Source: Acidiphilium iwatense (GTDB taxonomy: Bacteria; Pseudomonadota; Alphaproteobacteria; Acetobacterales; Acetobacteraceae). From it: DNA of 64,000 bases. Each line of letters begins with the position of its first letter. The first letter of the stretch is position 1. A program made the position numbers and the translations under genes. Under the pieces are notes generated by a model. It did no database searches and was not told where the DNA came from. It was given only the letters and a program-made list of their open reading frames with translations. Where the stretch lies: assembly GCF_021556475.1 (NCBI RefSeq), contig NZ_JAKGBZ010000003.1, forward strand, positions 105,103 through 169,102, in the 5' to 3' direction. This document shows, one piece after another, positions 25,477 through 35,046 of the stretch.

Positions 25477-25637
25477 GATGTCCGCTCCGATCAGGCTGTT
25501 GGCGCATCGGGCGGTGCAGGGATCGTGCCAGGCACGCTGCGGCGGAAATGCCGCGATTTCCAGCGGGATTTGCCAAATCGGTCTTGCCGTGCCGGCAGCT
25601 ATTGCCGGGCAAATTATGCCGGTCCTATGATGCGGCG

Positions 25638-26513
25638 ATGATCGGGTTGCCATCGCGGATCGACCTGCTGAACGCCATCGCGCCGCGCTATGGCACCAGC
25701 GTCGTGCGCGGCCTCGCCTATGGCCCCGATCCGCGCCACCTGCTCGACATCTACCGCCCCACGCGGCAGCGCCAGGCTCTGCCGGTCGTGGTTTTCTTCT
25801 ATGGCGGCGCCTGGCAGAGCGGCGAGCGGTCGGAATACCGGTTCGTCGGCGCCGCCCTGGCCCGGCTCGGCCTGATCGTCGCGATCGCCGATTACCGGCT
25901 CTATCCGGCGGTGCGCTACCCCGCTTTCATCCAGGACGCGGCACGGGCGACCGCCTGGATCGCCCGCGACATCGACGGCTATGGCGGCGATCCGCGCGCG
26001 ATTTTCATCGCCGGGCATTCCGCCGGCGCCTATCTCGCGCTGATGCTGGCCCTGGCACCCGCCTATCTGGCCGAAGCTGGATATGACCGGGCCTCTCTCG
26101 CCGGCGCGATCGGGCTTGCCGGGCCCTACGATTTCCTGCCGCTCACCCGCCCCGCCTACCAGAAGATCTTCGCGCCCGAACCGGATCTCGCGAACACCCA
26201 GCCGGTCACCCATGCCGATTCCTCGGCGCCGCCCTGCCTGCTGCTGACCGGGGCGAAGGACCGGCGCGTATCCCCGGCAAATACCGCCCAGCTCGCCGAA
26301 AGGCTGCGCGCGGCGGGAGCGACCGTCGATACCCGCATCTATCCGGGGCTGGGCCATACCAGGATTCTGCTGTCGGTCCTGGCCTGGCCCGGCCTGTCCG
26401 CCCCGGTTCCGGCCGATATCGCGGGCTTCATCGCCCGCACGCTGGACTCGGAGGCGCGGGTCGATCGCCTCGCTCAGAGGCGCGATATGGCGGGACGCGC
26501 GAATCCAGGCTAA
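25638..26513 (+). CDS. Alpha/beta hydrolase (carboxylesterase/lipase-like)
   Basis: 291 residues. The oxyanion stretch is FFYGGAWQSGE, a Tyr variant of the usual HGG; the nucleophile elbow is GHSAGAYLAL, the acid is in LLTGAKDRRV and the histidine in YPGLGHTRIL. This is the layout of the BD-FAE/esterase group, with no signal peptide, so it acts in the cytoplasm. The natural ester is unknown. It is nine bases from the GST gene and starts a run of five closely packed genes to 28531. Confidence 0.85.
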   Translation: MIGLPSRIDLLNAIAPRYGTSVVRGLAYGPDPRHLLDIYRPTRQRQALPVVVFFYGGAWQSGERSEYRFVGAALARLGLIVAIADYRLYPAVRYPAFIQDAARATAWIARDIDGYGGDPRAIFIAGHSAGAYLALMLALAPAYLAEAGYDRASLAGAIGLAGPYDFLPLTRPAYQKIFAPEPDLANTQPVTHADSSAPPCLLLTGAKDRRVSPANTAQLAERLRAAGATVDTRIYPGLGHTRILLSVLAWPGLSAPVPADIAGFIARTLDSEARVDRLAQRRDMAGRANPG

Positions 26514-26522
26514 CCATCGCGC

Positions 26523-27188
26523 ATGACCCTTGAACCCGCGACTCTTTACATCGGCAACCGGCGCTATTCCTCCTGGTCGCTGCGCGGCTGGCTGGCGGTC
26601 CGGCTGTCCGGCCTTCCCGCCGAGGCCGAGGTGATTCCGCTCAAGGGCGGCGTCACGCCGGAAGTCCGCGCGGTCTCGCCCTCCGGTTTCGTGCCCTATC
26701 TGGAGCATGACGGCGCCAAAATCTGGGACAGCCTCGCCATTCTCGAATACTGCGCCGAGATCGCCCCCGCGCTCTGGCCGTCTGAGCGCATCGCCCGCGC
26801 CCATGCCCGCGCCATCGCGGCGGAAATGCATAGCGGGTTCCGCGAGCTGCGCCTCGCCATGCCGATGAATTGCTGCCGGACCTTTCCGGGGCACGGCCAA
26901 AACGACGGCAGCCTCGCGGATATCGCCCGGATCGAGGCGATCTGGACCGAAACCCGCGCGCGTTTCGGCGCGAACGGGCCGTTCCTGTTCGGTGCCGGTT
27001 TCACCGGCGCCGACGTGATGTTCGCGCCGGTGGCGTCGCGCTTCCTGACCTACGCCCCGCCGCTCTCGAAACCGGCACTAGCCTATGTGCAGGCAGTGCG
27101 TGCTCATTCGCTGGTCGCGGAATGGTATCGCCTCGCCGCCACCGAACCCGAATCCTGGCAGATCGAGAAATACGAAACGATTTCATGA
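26523..27188 (+). CDS. Glutathione S-transferase family protein
   Basis: 221 residues. The thioredoxin-like N-terminal domain begins LYIGNRRYSSWSLRGWLAV, where the Ser pair would contact glutathione, and has PSGFVPYLEHDG and IWDSLAILEYCAE. The C-terminal helical domain includes ADVMFAPVASRFL. It resembles the YfcF/maleylacetoacetate isomerase-like branch. Its stop overlaps the next start by four bases. Confidence 0.88.
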   Translation: MTLEPATLYIGNRRYSSWSLRGWLAVRLSGLPAEAEVIPLKGGVTPEVRAVSPSGFVPYLEHDGAKIWDSLAILEYCAEIAPALWPSERIARAHARAIAAEMHSGFRELRLAMPMNCCRTFPGHGQNDGSLADIARIEAIWTETRARFGANGPFLFGAGFTGADVMFAPVASRFLTYAPPLSKPALAYVQAVRAHSLVAEWYRLAATEPESWQIEKYETIS

Positions 27189-27667
27189 CCCATCTGAAAC
27201 ATCTCATCTTCGGCCTCGTTCTCGCCGCTCTCGCCGCGCTCGCCGCCCCTGCCTTCGCCCAGACCGCGGCGAACGTCATGCCCGGCATCACGGTCGGCCA
27301 GGGCTGGACCCGCGTGACCCGCGAGGCCGGCAAATCGACGCCCGGCTTCTTCACCATCCATAATGACGGGCTGACCCCCGATACCCTGGTCTCGACGAGC
27401 TGCCCGGTCGCGCACCGGACGGTTCTGCTCGACCGCACCGGCAAGGCGATCGGCGCGATCAGGATCAAGCCCGGCCAGACCGTCACGCTGGCGCCGGACG
27501 GGGCGCATCTGATGCTCGAACAGAACCGGTTCCGCTTCTACGCGAGCGGGCTGATCCCGTGCAGCATCGATTTCCTGGGCGCGGGCAAGATGATCCTGTA
27601 TCTGCATGTCGAGCCCGACAATGCAAAAACCTATCACCCCGCCCATCGCGCCATCGTCAAGGATTGA
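27185..27667 (+). CDS. PCu(A)C-like periplasmic copper chaperone homologue, ligand-poor
   Basis: 160 residues with a Sec signal (LVLAALAALAAPAFA). The mature domain follows the PCu(A)C fold: GFFTIHNDG, a segment around VAHRTVLLD, IKPGQTVTLAPDGAHLML and VEPDN near the end. The known copper site is H(M)x10M...HxM. Here the HxM part (HLM) is present, but the methionine after the first His is missing, and two cysteines (CPVAH, PCSID) are unusual. Copper delivery is therefore uncertain. The gene overlaps GST by four bases and the glycosylase by about 60. Confidence 0.7.
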   Translation: MTHLKHLIFGLVLAALAALAAPAFAQTAANVMPGITVGQGWTRVTREAGKSTPGFFTIHNDGLTPDTLVSTSCPVAHRTVLLDRTGKAIGAIRIKPGQTVTLAPDGAHLMLEQNRFRFYASGLIPCSIDFLGAGKMILYLHVEPDNAKTYHPAHRAIVKD

Positions 27668-28247
27668 CGCGCTGATCGCCGAGGCGCGGGCCTGCACGGT
27701 CTGCGCCCCTGCACTTCCCCTCGGGCCAAGGCCGGTCGTCCGCGCCTCCGCCACCGCCCGTCTGCTGATCGTCGGCCAGGCACCGGGCACGCGGGTTCAT
27801 GAAACCGGCATCCCGTGGAACGACAAGTCAGGCGACCGGCTGCGCGACTGGCTCGGCCTCGATCGCGCTTCGTTCTACGACACCAGCCGAATCGCCATCC
27901 TGCCCATCGGCTTCTGCTATCCGGGGCGCCTCCCGCGCGGCGGAGATGCGCCGCCGCGCCCCGAATGCGCGCCGCTCTGGCAGGCGCGGTTTTCCGCCGC
28001 GCTGCCCGCACTTCGCCTGACCCTTCTGGTGGGTAGCTACGCCCAGGCCTATTATCTCGGCAAGGGCAGGCTCGAAGCGCGGGTGCTCGGCTACCGGGAT
28101 TTCCTGCCGGCCCGGTTTCCGCTGCCCCATCCGTCCTGGCGCACCCGTGCCTGGGCGGCGCGGCGGCCCTGGTTCGAGGCGGAGATCATCCCCGCGCTGC
28201 GCGAAGCCGTTACCGCGATTCTCAGTATTGAAGGAGCAAAAAAATGA
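27606..28247 (+). CDS. Uracil-DNA glycosylase family protein
   Basis: 213 residues. The block [32 protein letters not shown] corresponds to the catalytic and uracil-recognition loops of the UDG superfamily, and FPLPHPSWR gives the second active-site histidine. CxxC (ACTVCAP) near residue 30 begins a possible iron-sulfur site, with no obvious partners, so it differs from family 4 enzymes. It would remove uracil or a related base from DNA. ATG 27621 is an alternative start; either overlaps the preceding gene. Confidence 0.75.
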   Translation: MSSPTMQKPITPPIAPSSRIDALIAEARACTVCAPALPLGPRPVVRASATARLLIVGQAPGTRVHETGIPWNDKSGDRLRDWLGLDRASFYDTSRIAILPIGFCYPGRLPRGGDAPPRPECAPLWQARFSAALPALRLTLLVGSYAQAYYLGKGRLEARVLGYRDFLPARFPLPHPSWRTRAWAARRPWFEAEIIPALREAVTAILSIEGAKK

Positions 28248-28531
28248 TCGCCAAGCTGACCGAGGCCGAGCGTGCCGCGCTGGTCGATCTTCTGCCGAAC
28301 TGGATCCTGGCCAAGGGCCGCGACGCGATCGAGCGGTCGTTCAAGTTCCGGGATTTTTCCGAAGCATTCGGTTTCATGACCCGCGTTGCCTTGCTCGCCG
28401 AGAAGCACGACCACCACCCGGAATGGTCGAATGTGTGGAACCGGGTTTCGATCGCCCTGACCACCCACGACGCCGGCGGCCTGTCCGAGCGCGACATCAA
28501 ACTCGCCGAGGCGATCGACCTGATCGCCTGA
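28244..28531 (+). CDS. phhB: Pterin-4a-carbinolamine dehydratase
   Basis: 95 residues, standard length. The motif [16 protein letters not shown] contains the His-His-x-Glu core and [15 protein letters not shown] is the C-terminal signature. It dehydrates the 4a-carbinolamine formed by aromatic amino acid hydroxylases. No phenylalanine hydroxylase is in the window. The start overlaps the upstream stop (ATGA) and it ends the co-directional run; hslU converges on it 22 bases away. Confidence 0.92.
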   Translation: MIAKLTEAERAALVDLLPNWILAKGRDAIERSFKFRDFSEAFGFMTRVALLAEKHDHHPEWSNVWNRVSIALTTHDAGGLSERDIKLAEAIDLIA

Positions 28532-28553
28532 GCGCGTTCTCTATCGGCCGGCG

Positions 28554-29873
28554 CTACAAGATAAACCGGCTGAGATCGCCTTTGGCAGCGAGCGGCGCCA
28601 CCTTCTCGCGCACCAGCGACGCATCCACCGTGATGCTCTCCCCGGCCTTGTCGGTCGCGGCGAAGCTGATCTCCTCCAGCATCCGCTCCAGCACGGTCGC
28701 CAGCCGCCGCGCGCCGATATTCTCGACCCGGTCGTTGATATCGGCGGCGAGGGTGGCGATCGCATCCACCGCATCGTCGGTGAAGTCGAGATGGACCTTC
28801 TCGGTGTCCATCAGCGCGACATACTGCTTGAGCAGCGAATGCTCGGGCTCGGTCAGAATCCGCCGGAAATCCTCCCGCGTCAGCGACGCCAGCTCGACGC
28901 GGATCGGCAGGCGCCCCTGCAATTCGGGCAGCAGATCCGCCGGCTTCGCCACATGGAACGCGCCCGAGGCGATGAACAGGATGTGGTCGGTCTTCACCGG
29001 CCCGTATTTGGTCGAAACCGTGGTGCCTTCGATCAGCGGCAGCAAATCGCGCTGCACCCCCTCGCGCGAGACATCGCCGCCGCGAAACCCGCCTTCGGTG
29101 CGGGCGCAGATCTTGTCGATCTCGTCGAGAAAGACGATGCCGTGATTCTCGGCGTGCGACCGCGCATCGGCGACGAGCTGTTCGGTGTCGAGCAGCCGGT
29201 CCGCCTCCTCGCGGTTCAGCGCCTGTCGCGCCGCCGCCACGCTCATCCGCTTGCGGCCCTGCTGGCGGCCGAACATCGACTTCATCATGTCGCCGAGATT
29301 GATCGCCCCACCCGGCGGCATACCGGGGATATCCATCTGGCCGATCACTCCGCCGGGGGCTTCGGCGATCTCGATGTCGATTTCCTTGTCTTCGAGTTCG
29401 CCGTCGCGCAGCATCCGGCGGAACCGGTTGCGGGTTTCCGCCGCGGCGCCCTCGCCCACCAGAGCGGTCACCAGCCGCTCCTCGGCGGCGAGTTCGGCGC
29501 GCGCCTGCACGCCCTTGCGGTTGAGTTCGCGCAGCATGTTGATCGACACCTCGACCAGATCGCGCACGATGCTCTCCACATCCCGCCCGACATAGCCGAC
29601 TTCGGTGAACTTGGTCGCCTCGACCTTGATGAACGGCGCCTGCGCGAGCTTCGCCAGTCTGCGCGCGATCTCGGTCTTGCCGCAGCCGGTCGGGCCGATC
29701 ATCAGGATGTTCTTCGGCACGACCTCCTCGCGCATGGCTTCCGGCAATTGCTGGCGGCGCCAGCGGTTGCGCAGCGCGATGGCGACGGCGCGTTTCGCGT
29801 CGTCCTGGCCGACGATGAACCGGTCGAGCTCGGAGACGATTTCGCGCGGGGTATAGGTGGGGCTGTCGATCAC
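28554..29873 (-). CDS. hslU: ATP-dependent protease ATPase subunit HslU
   Basis: 439 residues. Walker A is [16 protein letters not shown], followed by [19 protein letters not shown], the pore loop GYVG being diagnostic of HslU. Walker B is [11 protein letters not shown] and sensor 2 is near [14 protein letters not shown]. The intermediate (I) domain spans roughly 110-235. The C-terminal FIL tail, which docks into HslV, is intact. The start overlaps the hslV stop by four bases (coupled translation). Confidence 0.97.
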   Translation of the reverse strand: MIDSPTYTPREIVSELDRFIVGQDDAKRAVAIALRNRWRRQQLPEAMREEVVPKNILMIGPTGCGKTEIARRLAKLAQAPFIKVEATKFTEVGYVGRDVESIVRDLVEVSINMLRELNRKGVQARAELAAEERLVTALVGEGAAAETRNRFRRMLRDGELEDKEIDIEIAEAPGGVIGQMDIPGMPPGGAINLGDMMKSMFGRQQGRKRMSVAAARQALNREEADRLLDTEQLVADARSHAENHGIVFLDEIDKICARTEGGFRGGDVSREGVQRDLLPLIEGTTVSTKYGPVKTDHILFIASGAFHVAKPADLLPELQGRLPIRVELASLTREDFRRILTEPEHSLLKQYVALMDTEKVHLDFTDDAVDAIATLAADINDRVENIGARRLATVLERMLEEISFAATDKAGESITVDASLVREKVAPLAAKGDLSRFIL

Positions 29874-30421
29874 AGGGTTTCAACAATCACGTTATGGTTG
29901 GTGTAGATGCAGATGTCGCCGGCGATCGCCATTGCGCGGCGGGCGATCTCCTCAGCGGCGAGCCCATCGACGGTGAGCAGCGCGCGGGCGGCGGCGAGCG
30001 CGTAGTTGCCGCCCGAGCCGATCGCGATGATCCCGTCCTCCGGCTCCAGCACGTCGCCATTGCCGGTCAGCGTGTAGGAATGCACTTTATCGGCCACCGC
30101 CATCATCGCCTCCAGCCGGCGCAGATAGCGATCGGTCCGCCAGTCCTTCGCGAGCTCGACACAGGCCCGCTCGAGCTGGTTGGGAAACCGCTCCAGCTTG
30201 GCTTCCAGCCGTTCGAGCAGGGTAAAGGCGTCGGCGGTGGCGCCGGCGAACCCGGCGAGCACCGCGCCGCCGCCGATGCGCCGCACCTTGCGCGCATTGC
30301 CCTTCACCACGGTATTGCCCAGGCTCACCTGGCCGTCGCCGGCCATGGCGACCGAGCCGCCCGCCCGCACACAGAGAATGGTCGTGCCATGCCAGCCGAC
30401 CGGATCGTTCGGATTCGTCAT
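29870..30421 (-). CDS. hslV: ATP-dependent protease peptidase subunit HslV
   Basis: 183 residues from ATG 30421. The catalytic threonine is the first T of TTILCVR after a short propeptide ([12 protein letters not shown]), and [21 protein letters not shown] is the conserved N-terminal block with the lysine of the active site. [14 protein letters not shown] is near the end. An earlier in-frame ATG (30466) would lengthen the propeptide to 27 residues, which is unlikely. It forms the HslVU degradation complex with the downstream ATPase. Confidence 0.96.
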   Translation of the reverse strand: MTNPNDPVGWHGTTILCVRAGGSVAMAGDGQVSLGNTVVKGNARKVRRIGGGAVLAGFAGATADAFTLLERLEAKLERFPNQLERACVELAKDWRTDRYLRRLEAMMAVADKVHSYTLTGNGDVLEPEDGIIAIGSGGNYALAAARALLTVDGLAAEEIARRAMAIAGDICIYTNHNVIVETL

Positions 30422-30617
30422 GAGCGCGGAGATGGCATCGCCCGACGCTTCCGGCAAGCGCGGCATGACTGCGATGCCGAATCCGGGGCCGGGGGATCGA
30501 TTCCCTTGCCAATCGTCGCGGGTGCTGGCTTAACGATAAAGATCGAAAAATTGCTCGCCATTGGCGGGCGACTCGAAAGCGGGGAGCAAAAATGTCTGGA
30601 CAGCAATCGGCTGACAT

Positions 30618-31417
30618 CGCGGCGCGGCTCGATCGGCGCATTGGTCGTGTGGTTCCTGCAGCGCGGCATTCCCGAAAGCCCGCGCTGGCTCGCCCGCCAC
30701 GGCCGGATCGCCGAGGCGGAGGCAATCGTCGCCGAGATCGAGCGGAAAGTCGCCGCGGAGAAAAAAATCGCCCTGCCGCCACCGCAGCCGGCAGCGCCCG
30801 AGGAAGCCGGCACCGGCTCGTTCGCCGAGATTTTCGGCCCGCTCTATCTGAAGCGCACGATCATCCTGTCGATCTTCAACATGGCCCAGGTGATCGGCTT
30901 CTACGGCTTCGCCGCCTGGGTGCCGACGCTGCTGATCCATCGCGGCATCCATGTCACCGCGAGTCTCGAATACGCGTTCATCATCGCCATCGCCAATCCG
31001 TTCGGCCCGCTGCTCGGCACCCTGTTCGCCGACAGGCTGGAACGCAAGACCCAGATCATCGGCGGACTGCTGGTGATGGGCATCGTGATCGCACTGTTCG
31101 CCCAGTCCTCCGCGCCGCCGGTGCTGATCGTGCTCGGCGTGCTGTTCACCCTCGCCTCCAACGTGATGTCCTTCGCCTATCACGGCTACCAGCCCGAGCT
31201 TTACCCCACGCGCATCCGCGCCCGCGCCGTCGGCTTCGTCTATTCCTGGAGCCGGATCGCCGCCGCCTTCGCCGGTCTCGCGATCGGCATCCTGCTCGCC
31301 GATTACGGCGTTCCCGGCGTCGCGGTGTTCATCGGCATCGCGATGATCGTCGGCATCGTCATGATCGCGCTCGGGCCCTCCACCAGGGGCTTGGCCCTCG
31401 AACAGATCAACCATTGA
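30618..31417 (+). pseudogene. MFS transporter, C-terminal half only
   Basis: The frame from about 30618 reads GSIGALVVWFLQRGIPESPRWL. That is the sixth helix and the loop after it in sugar/aromatic-acid MFS porters, so the first five helices are missing. The remainder is complete: ILSIFNMAQVIGFYGFAAW, six C-terminal helices, YPTRIRARAVGF and an intact stop at 31417. The join at about 30618 is abrupt, preceded by 80 bases that look unrelated (AT-richer, GATAAAGATCGAAAAATT). A half transporter is not expected to function. Confidence 0.75.
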
Positions 31418-31662
31418 ACCATTACTGCCCTCAGTCGCCGGATGGGCGGAGTTGCGCAAGGTTCCGGCAATCCGAAGGATCGCTGGAAGCGCAACGGAGG
31501 GGCATCCGCGCCATCGCGCCATAAGGCGCGTCCCGCGCCAGGGGCTTCGCGCCACAAGACGCGCGCCGCATTACGAGCTGACGCTACGTTTTGCTGAGTC
31601 AATTTCCTGATAACCGGCTCCGCATCATTGGCGGAGCGGGGGATTTGGGCTAGGCAGCCCCC
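31418..31662. other. Region upstream of hisB
   Basis: No gene. A hairpin with seven-base arms GCTCCGC / GCGGAGC (31617-31637) lies 26 bases before the hisB start, and GC-rich short repeats (GGCGCG and CGCGCC) occupy 31510-31570. Position fits a leader for the his operon, but I see no His-codon leader peptide and no T-box. Confidence 0.35.
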
Positions 31663-32253
31663 ATGGCCCGCACCGCAGAGATCACCCGCAAGACCTCCGA
31701 AACCGCGATCGAACTTGCCCTCGATCTCGACGGCACCGGCCGCACCGAAATCGCCACCGGCATCGGCTTTTTCGACCACATGCTCACCGCCTTCGGCCGC
31801 CACGCCATGCTCGACCTCGCGGTCCGCGCCGAGGGCGACCTGCATATCGACGCGCATCACACGATCGAGGACACCGGCATCGTGCTCGGCCAGGCGATCC
31901 GCCAGGCGCTGGGCGACAAATCCGGCATCACCCGCTTCGGCTTCGCGGCGACCCCGATGGACGAGGCGCTGTGCGAGGCGGCGATCGACCTGTCCGGGCG
32001 CGGCTTCCTGGTGTTCGACATGACGTTCGAACGCCCGATGCTCGGCGACATGGACACCCAGCTTGTCGAGGAATTCTTCCGCGCCCTGACCGTGAATGGC
32101 GGCTTCGCCCTGCATCTCACCCGCCGCGCCGGCAGCAATGCCCATCACGTCGCCGAAGCCGCGTTCAAGGCCGCTGCGCGCGCGCTCCGCGTGGCGGCCG
32201 AGCCCGACCCGCGCGCCCAGGGCGCTGTCCCCTCCACCAAGGGCGTGCTGTGA
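31663..32253 (+). CDS. hisB: Imidazoleglycerol-phosphate dehydratase
   Basis: 196 residues, the monofunctional form. Metal-binding histidine clusters are visible: FFDHMLTAFGRHAMLD, DAHHTIEDTGI and, in the second half, the conserved NAHHVAEAAFKAAARAL. It dehydrates imidazole glycerol phosphate to imidazole acetol phosphate. First gene of the his operon here; its stop overlaps the GTG start of hisH. Confidence 0.97.
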   Translation: MARTAEITRKTSETAIELALDLDGTGRTEIATGIGFFDHMLTAFGRHAMLDLAVRAEGDLHIDAHHTIEDTGIVLGQAIRQALGDKSGITRFGFAATPMDEALCEAAIDLSGRGFLVFDMTFERPMLGDMDTQLVEEFFRALTVNGGFALHLTRRAGSNAHHVAEAAFKAAARALRVAAEPDPRAQGAVPSTKGVL

Positions 32254-32885
32254 ATCTCGCGGTCATCGACTATGGCAGCGGCAACCTCGCCTCCGCCGCA
32301 CGCGGGCTCGAACTCGCGGCCTCGCGGCTCGGCATCGGCGCGCGGATCGCGATCACCGACGAACCGGATGCGGTGGCACGGGCCGACCGCATCGTCCTGC
32401 CCGGCCAGGGCGCCTTCGCCGATTGCGCGCGCGGCCTCGCGGCGAAACCGGGGCTCCGCGACGCCATGCTCAGCCGGGTCGAGAACGGCGCGCCGTTCCT
32501 CGGCATCTGTGTCGGCATGCAACTCATGGCCGCGCGCGGGCTGGAACACGAAATCACTCAGGGCTTCGGCTGGATCGAGGGCGACATCGCCCCGATCGCG
32601 GCGGACGGGCTGCGCCTGCCCCATATGGGCTGGAACGAGCTGTCCTTCACACCCGGCGCGCACCCGCTGCTGGAAGGCATCGAGCCCGGCGATCACGCCT
32701 ATTTCGTTCACTCCTATGCGCTCGCGTCGAACACCAAGGACGTCATCGCCACCACCGATTATGGAACGCAAATCGTCGCCATGGTCGCCTCCGGCAATCG
32801 CGCCGGTACCCAGTTCCATGTCGAAAAGAGTCAGGAGGTGGGCCTGACCATTCTCGCCAATTTCCTGCGCTGGACCCCGCAATGA
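32250..32885 (+). CDS. hisH: Imidazole glycerol phosphate synthase, glutaminase subunit
   Basis: 211 residues from GTG 32250, which overlaps the hisB stop by four bases. The glutaminase triad is Cys in FLGICVGMQL, plus His and Glu in TQFHVEKSQ (usually FHPEKSQ; the Pro-to-Val change is minor). The N-terminus VIDYGSGNLASA is typical. It supplies ammonia to HisF. The GNAT gene and hisA separate it from hisF. Confidence 0.96.
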   Translation: MNLAVIDYGSGNLASAARGLELAASRLGIGARIAITDEPDAVARADRIVLPGQGAFADCARGLAAKPGLRDAMLSRVENGAPFLGICVGMQLMAARGLEHEITQGFGWIEGDIAPIAADGLRLPHMGWNELSFTPGAHPLLEGIEPGDHAYFVHSYALASNTKDVIATTDYGTQIVAMVASGNRAGTQFHVEKSQEVGLTILANFLRWTPQ

Positions 32886-33442
32886 GCAAAGCCCAAACCC
32901 AGGATCTCCCCCCGCCGGACACGCTGGCGGTCGATCGCCTCGCCGAGATCGCCGACGACGACATGCAGGCGCTGTGCGAAGCGGCCGACGCCGCGATCAT
33001 CGACGGCGGCGGCTTCGGCTGGCTTAAGCCACCCGGCCGCGCGGCGCTGGAACAGTATTTCCGCGGCGTGATCCTGGTGCCCGAGCGCGAGCTGTTCGTC
33101 GGGCGGATGGACGGCACGATCTACGGCGCCGCCCAGCTCGTCCGCCCGCCGCGCAACAACGAGGCGCAGGCGTTCGGCGCCACGCTCATGCATAATTTCG
33201 TCGCACCCTATGCGCGTGGCCACGGCCTCGCCCGGCTGATCGTGAGCCGGCTGGAAGACCGCGCCCGGTCGCTCGGCTATCAGGTGCTCAATCTCGATGT
33301 CCGGGAAACCCAGACTGCGGCGATCGCGCTTTACGAAGCCGCCGGCTTCATCCGCTGGGGCACCCATCCGGCCTATGCCCGCGCCGACGGCCGCACGGTC
33401 GCCGGGCATTACTACTACAAGCTGCTGCAAGCGGGCTCGTAG
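32882..33442 (+). CDS. GNAT-family N-acetyltransferase within the his operon
   Basis: 186 residues. The acetyl-CoA loop is VAPYARGHGLARLIVSRL (R/Q-x-x-G-x-G/A), then VLNLDVRETQTAAIALYEAAGFIRWG as the C-terminal strand-helix. It starts four bases inside hisH (ATGA) and ends 12 bases before hisA, so it is in the same transcript and translationally coupled. Its acceptor is unknown. It could modify a metabolite or a protein N-terminus; a histidine-pathway role is only suggested by position. Confidence 0.85.
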   Translation: MSKAQTQDLPPPDTLAVDRLAEIADDDMQALCEAADAAIIDGGGFGWLKPPGRAALEQYFRGVILVPERELFVGRMDGTIYGAAQLVRPPRNNEAQAFGATLMHNFVAPYARGHGLARLIVSRLEDRARSLGYQVLNLDVRETQTAAIALYEAAGFIRWGTHPAYARADGRTVAGHYYYKLLQAGS

Positions 33443-33454
33443 GGTGTGTCCCCC

Positions 33455-34189
33455 ATGGCGCTGACCCTGTATCCCGCGATCGACCTCAAGGACGGCGCCT
33501 GCGTGCGGCTGAAGCGCGGCGCGATGGATCAGGCCACGATCTACGCCGAAGACCCGGCGGCGCAGGCGCGCGCCTTCGAGGCGGCAGGATTTCGCGCGCT
33601 CCACGTGGTCGATCTCGACGGCGCCTTCGAAGGCCGCCCGGTGAACGGGGATGCGGTGCGGGCGATTCTCCGCGCGGTCTCTGTCCCGGTGCAGCTCGGC
33701 GGCGGTATCCGCGACATGGTGGGGATCGAGGCGTGGCTCGCCCTCGGCATTTCCCGCGTCATCCTCGGCAGCGCCGCCGTCAAAAATCCCGGACTGGTCC
33801 GCGCAGCCGGCGCCAGATACCCCGGCCGCATCGTCGTCGGCATCGACGCGCGGGACGGCATGGTCGCGACCGAGGGCTGGGCGGAAACCTCGCGCCTCAC
33901 CGCGACCGATCTCGCCCACCGGCTCGAAGACACCGGGATCGCCGCGATCATCCACACCGATATCGCGCGCGACGGCATGCTCGCCGGCCTCAATCTCGCC
34001 GCCACCGAGGCGCTGGCGGACACGATTGCCATCCCGGTCATCGCCTCCGGCGGCGTCGCCGGAATCGCTGATATTCTGCGCCTCCGCGAAGCCGCCGCCC
34101 GCACCAGAAACCTTACCGGCGCGATCATCGGCCGCGCGCTCTACGACGGCAGCCTCGATGCCGCATCCGCCCTGGCGGAAGCCGCCTGA
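33455..34189 (+). CDS. hisA: ProFAR isomerase
   Basis: 244 residues from ATG 33455 (a GTG nine bases earlier is possible). Both catalytic aspartates are present: [14 protein letters not shown] near residue 10 and [12 protein letters not shown] near 130. [11 protein letters not shown] and VIASGGV supply the two phosphate sites. It isomerises ProFAR to PRFAR. It is followed 13 bases later by hisF. Confidence 0.96.
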   Translation: MALTLYPAIDLKDGACVRLKRGAMDQATIYAEDPAAQARAFEAAGFRALHVVDLDGAFEGRPVNGDAVRAILRAVSVPVQLGGGIRDMVGIEAWLALGISRVILGSAAVKNPGLVRAAGARYPGRIVVGIDARDGMVATEGWAETSRLTATDLAHRLEDTGIAAIIHTDIARDGMLAGLNLAATEALADTIAIPVIASGGVAGIADILRLREAAARTRNLTGAIIGRALYDGSLDAASALAEAA

Positions 34190-34202
34190 TGCTGAAACCG
34201 CC

Positions 34203-35036
34203 ATGCTGAAGCTGCGCGTCATCCCCTGCCTGGACGTGAAGGATGGCCGCGTGGTGAAGGGCGTGAACTTCGTCGCGCTGCGCGATGCCGGCGACCCGGT
34301 CGAGCAGGCTTCGGTCTACGATTCGGCGGGCGCCGACGAACTGACCTTCCTGGACATCACCGCGAGCCACGAGAATCGCGACACCATTCTCGATGTCGTC
34401 TCGCGCACCGCCGCGCGCGTGTTCCTGCCGCTCACCGTCGGCGGCGGCATCAGGACGACCGAGGACATGCGCCGCCTGCTGCTCGCCGGGGCGGATAAAT
34501 GCAGCATCAATTCCGCCGCCATCGCAAGGCCGGATTTCATCAACGAGGCGGCGCGCAAATTCGGCAGCCAATGCGTGGTCGTCGCGGTCGATGCCCGCGC
34601 CACCGGCAACGGCACCTGGGAAATCTTCACCCATGGCGGGCGGCGCGGCACCGGGATCGACGCCATCACCTGGTGCGCCGAGGCGGCCGCGCGCGGCGCC
34701 GGCGAAATCCTGCTCACCTCGATGGACCGGGACGGCACCGGCCAGGGCTTCGATATCCCGCTCCTCCGCGCGGCGACCGGTGCCGTCACCATTCCGGTGA
34801 TCGCCTCCGGCGGCGTCGGCACGCTCGATCATTTCGTCGAGGGCGCGCGCGCCGGGGCGACCGGCCTGCTCGCCGCCAGCGTGTTCCATTTCGGCCAGTT
34901 CACCATCGCCGCGGTGAAAGCGGCGCTGGCCGGCGCCGGATTGCCGGTCCGCCCGATCCCGTCACCACGCCCGTCATTGCGAGCGCCGCGAAGCAATCCA
35001 TCTCCGGGCACCGCAAACGGCAATAGGGCGCGTTGA
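34203..35036 (+). CDS. hisF: Imidazole glycerol phosphate synthase, cyclase subunit, with repeat-derived tail
   Basis: 277 residues from ATG 34203. The barrel has both catalytic aspartates ([16 protein letters not shown] near 11 and [12 protein letters not shown] near 130), plus [24 protein letters not shown] and [12 protein letters not shown]. The normal enzyme ends near residue 253. Here about 24 residues follow ([20 protein letters not shown]...), encoded by a dispersed CGTCATTGCGAG...AAGCAATCCA repeat. The tail is basic and Pro-rich and should be harmless, since the barrel is complete. Confidence 0.95.
   Translation: MLKLRVIPCLDVKDGRVVKGVNFVALRDAGDPVEQASVYDSAGADELTFLDITASHENRDTILDVVSRTAARVFLPLTVGGGIRTTEDMRRLLLAGADKCSINSAAIARPDFINEAARKFGSQCVVVAVDARATGNGTWEIFTHGGRRGTGIDAITWCAEAAARGAGEILLTSMDRDGTGQGFDIPLLRAATGAVTIPVIASGGVGTLDHFVEGARAGATGLLAASVFHFGQFTIAAVKAALAGAGLPVRPIPSPRPSLRAPRSNPSPGTANGNRAR
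34972..35000 (+). repeat. Dispersed palindromic repeat, copy 1 (in the hisF 3' end)
   Basis: CGTCATTGCGAG followed by CGCCGCG and AAGCAATCCA. The same two ends, in the same order and orientation, occur at 35943-35986. The ends TTGCGAG/C and GCAATCCA are partly complementary, as in REP-like hairpins. It was inserted in the coding strand and adds the last residues of HisF. Confidence 0.75.
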
Positions 35037-35046
35037 AAGGAATTTC

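Noticed and set aside
25614..26900. A 428-codon minus-strand frame opposite the esterase and GST
   Set aside because: It spans two unrelated real genes and their gap; composition is typical of antisense GC-rich DNA.
31510..31662. A histidine attenuator before hisB
   Set aside because: No leader frame with repeated His codons and no antiterminator pairing could be found.
33443..33452. GGGTGTGTC before hisA as an IS5 end like that at 63881
   Set aside because: Only nine bases match, with no transposase sequence or second end nearby.
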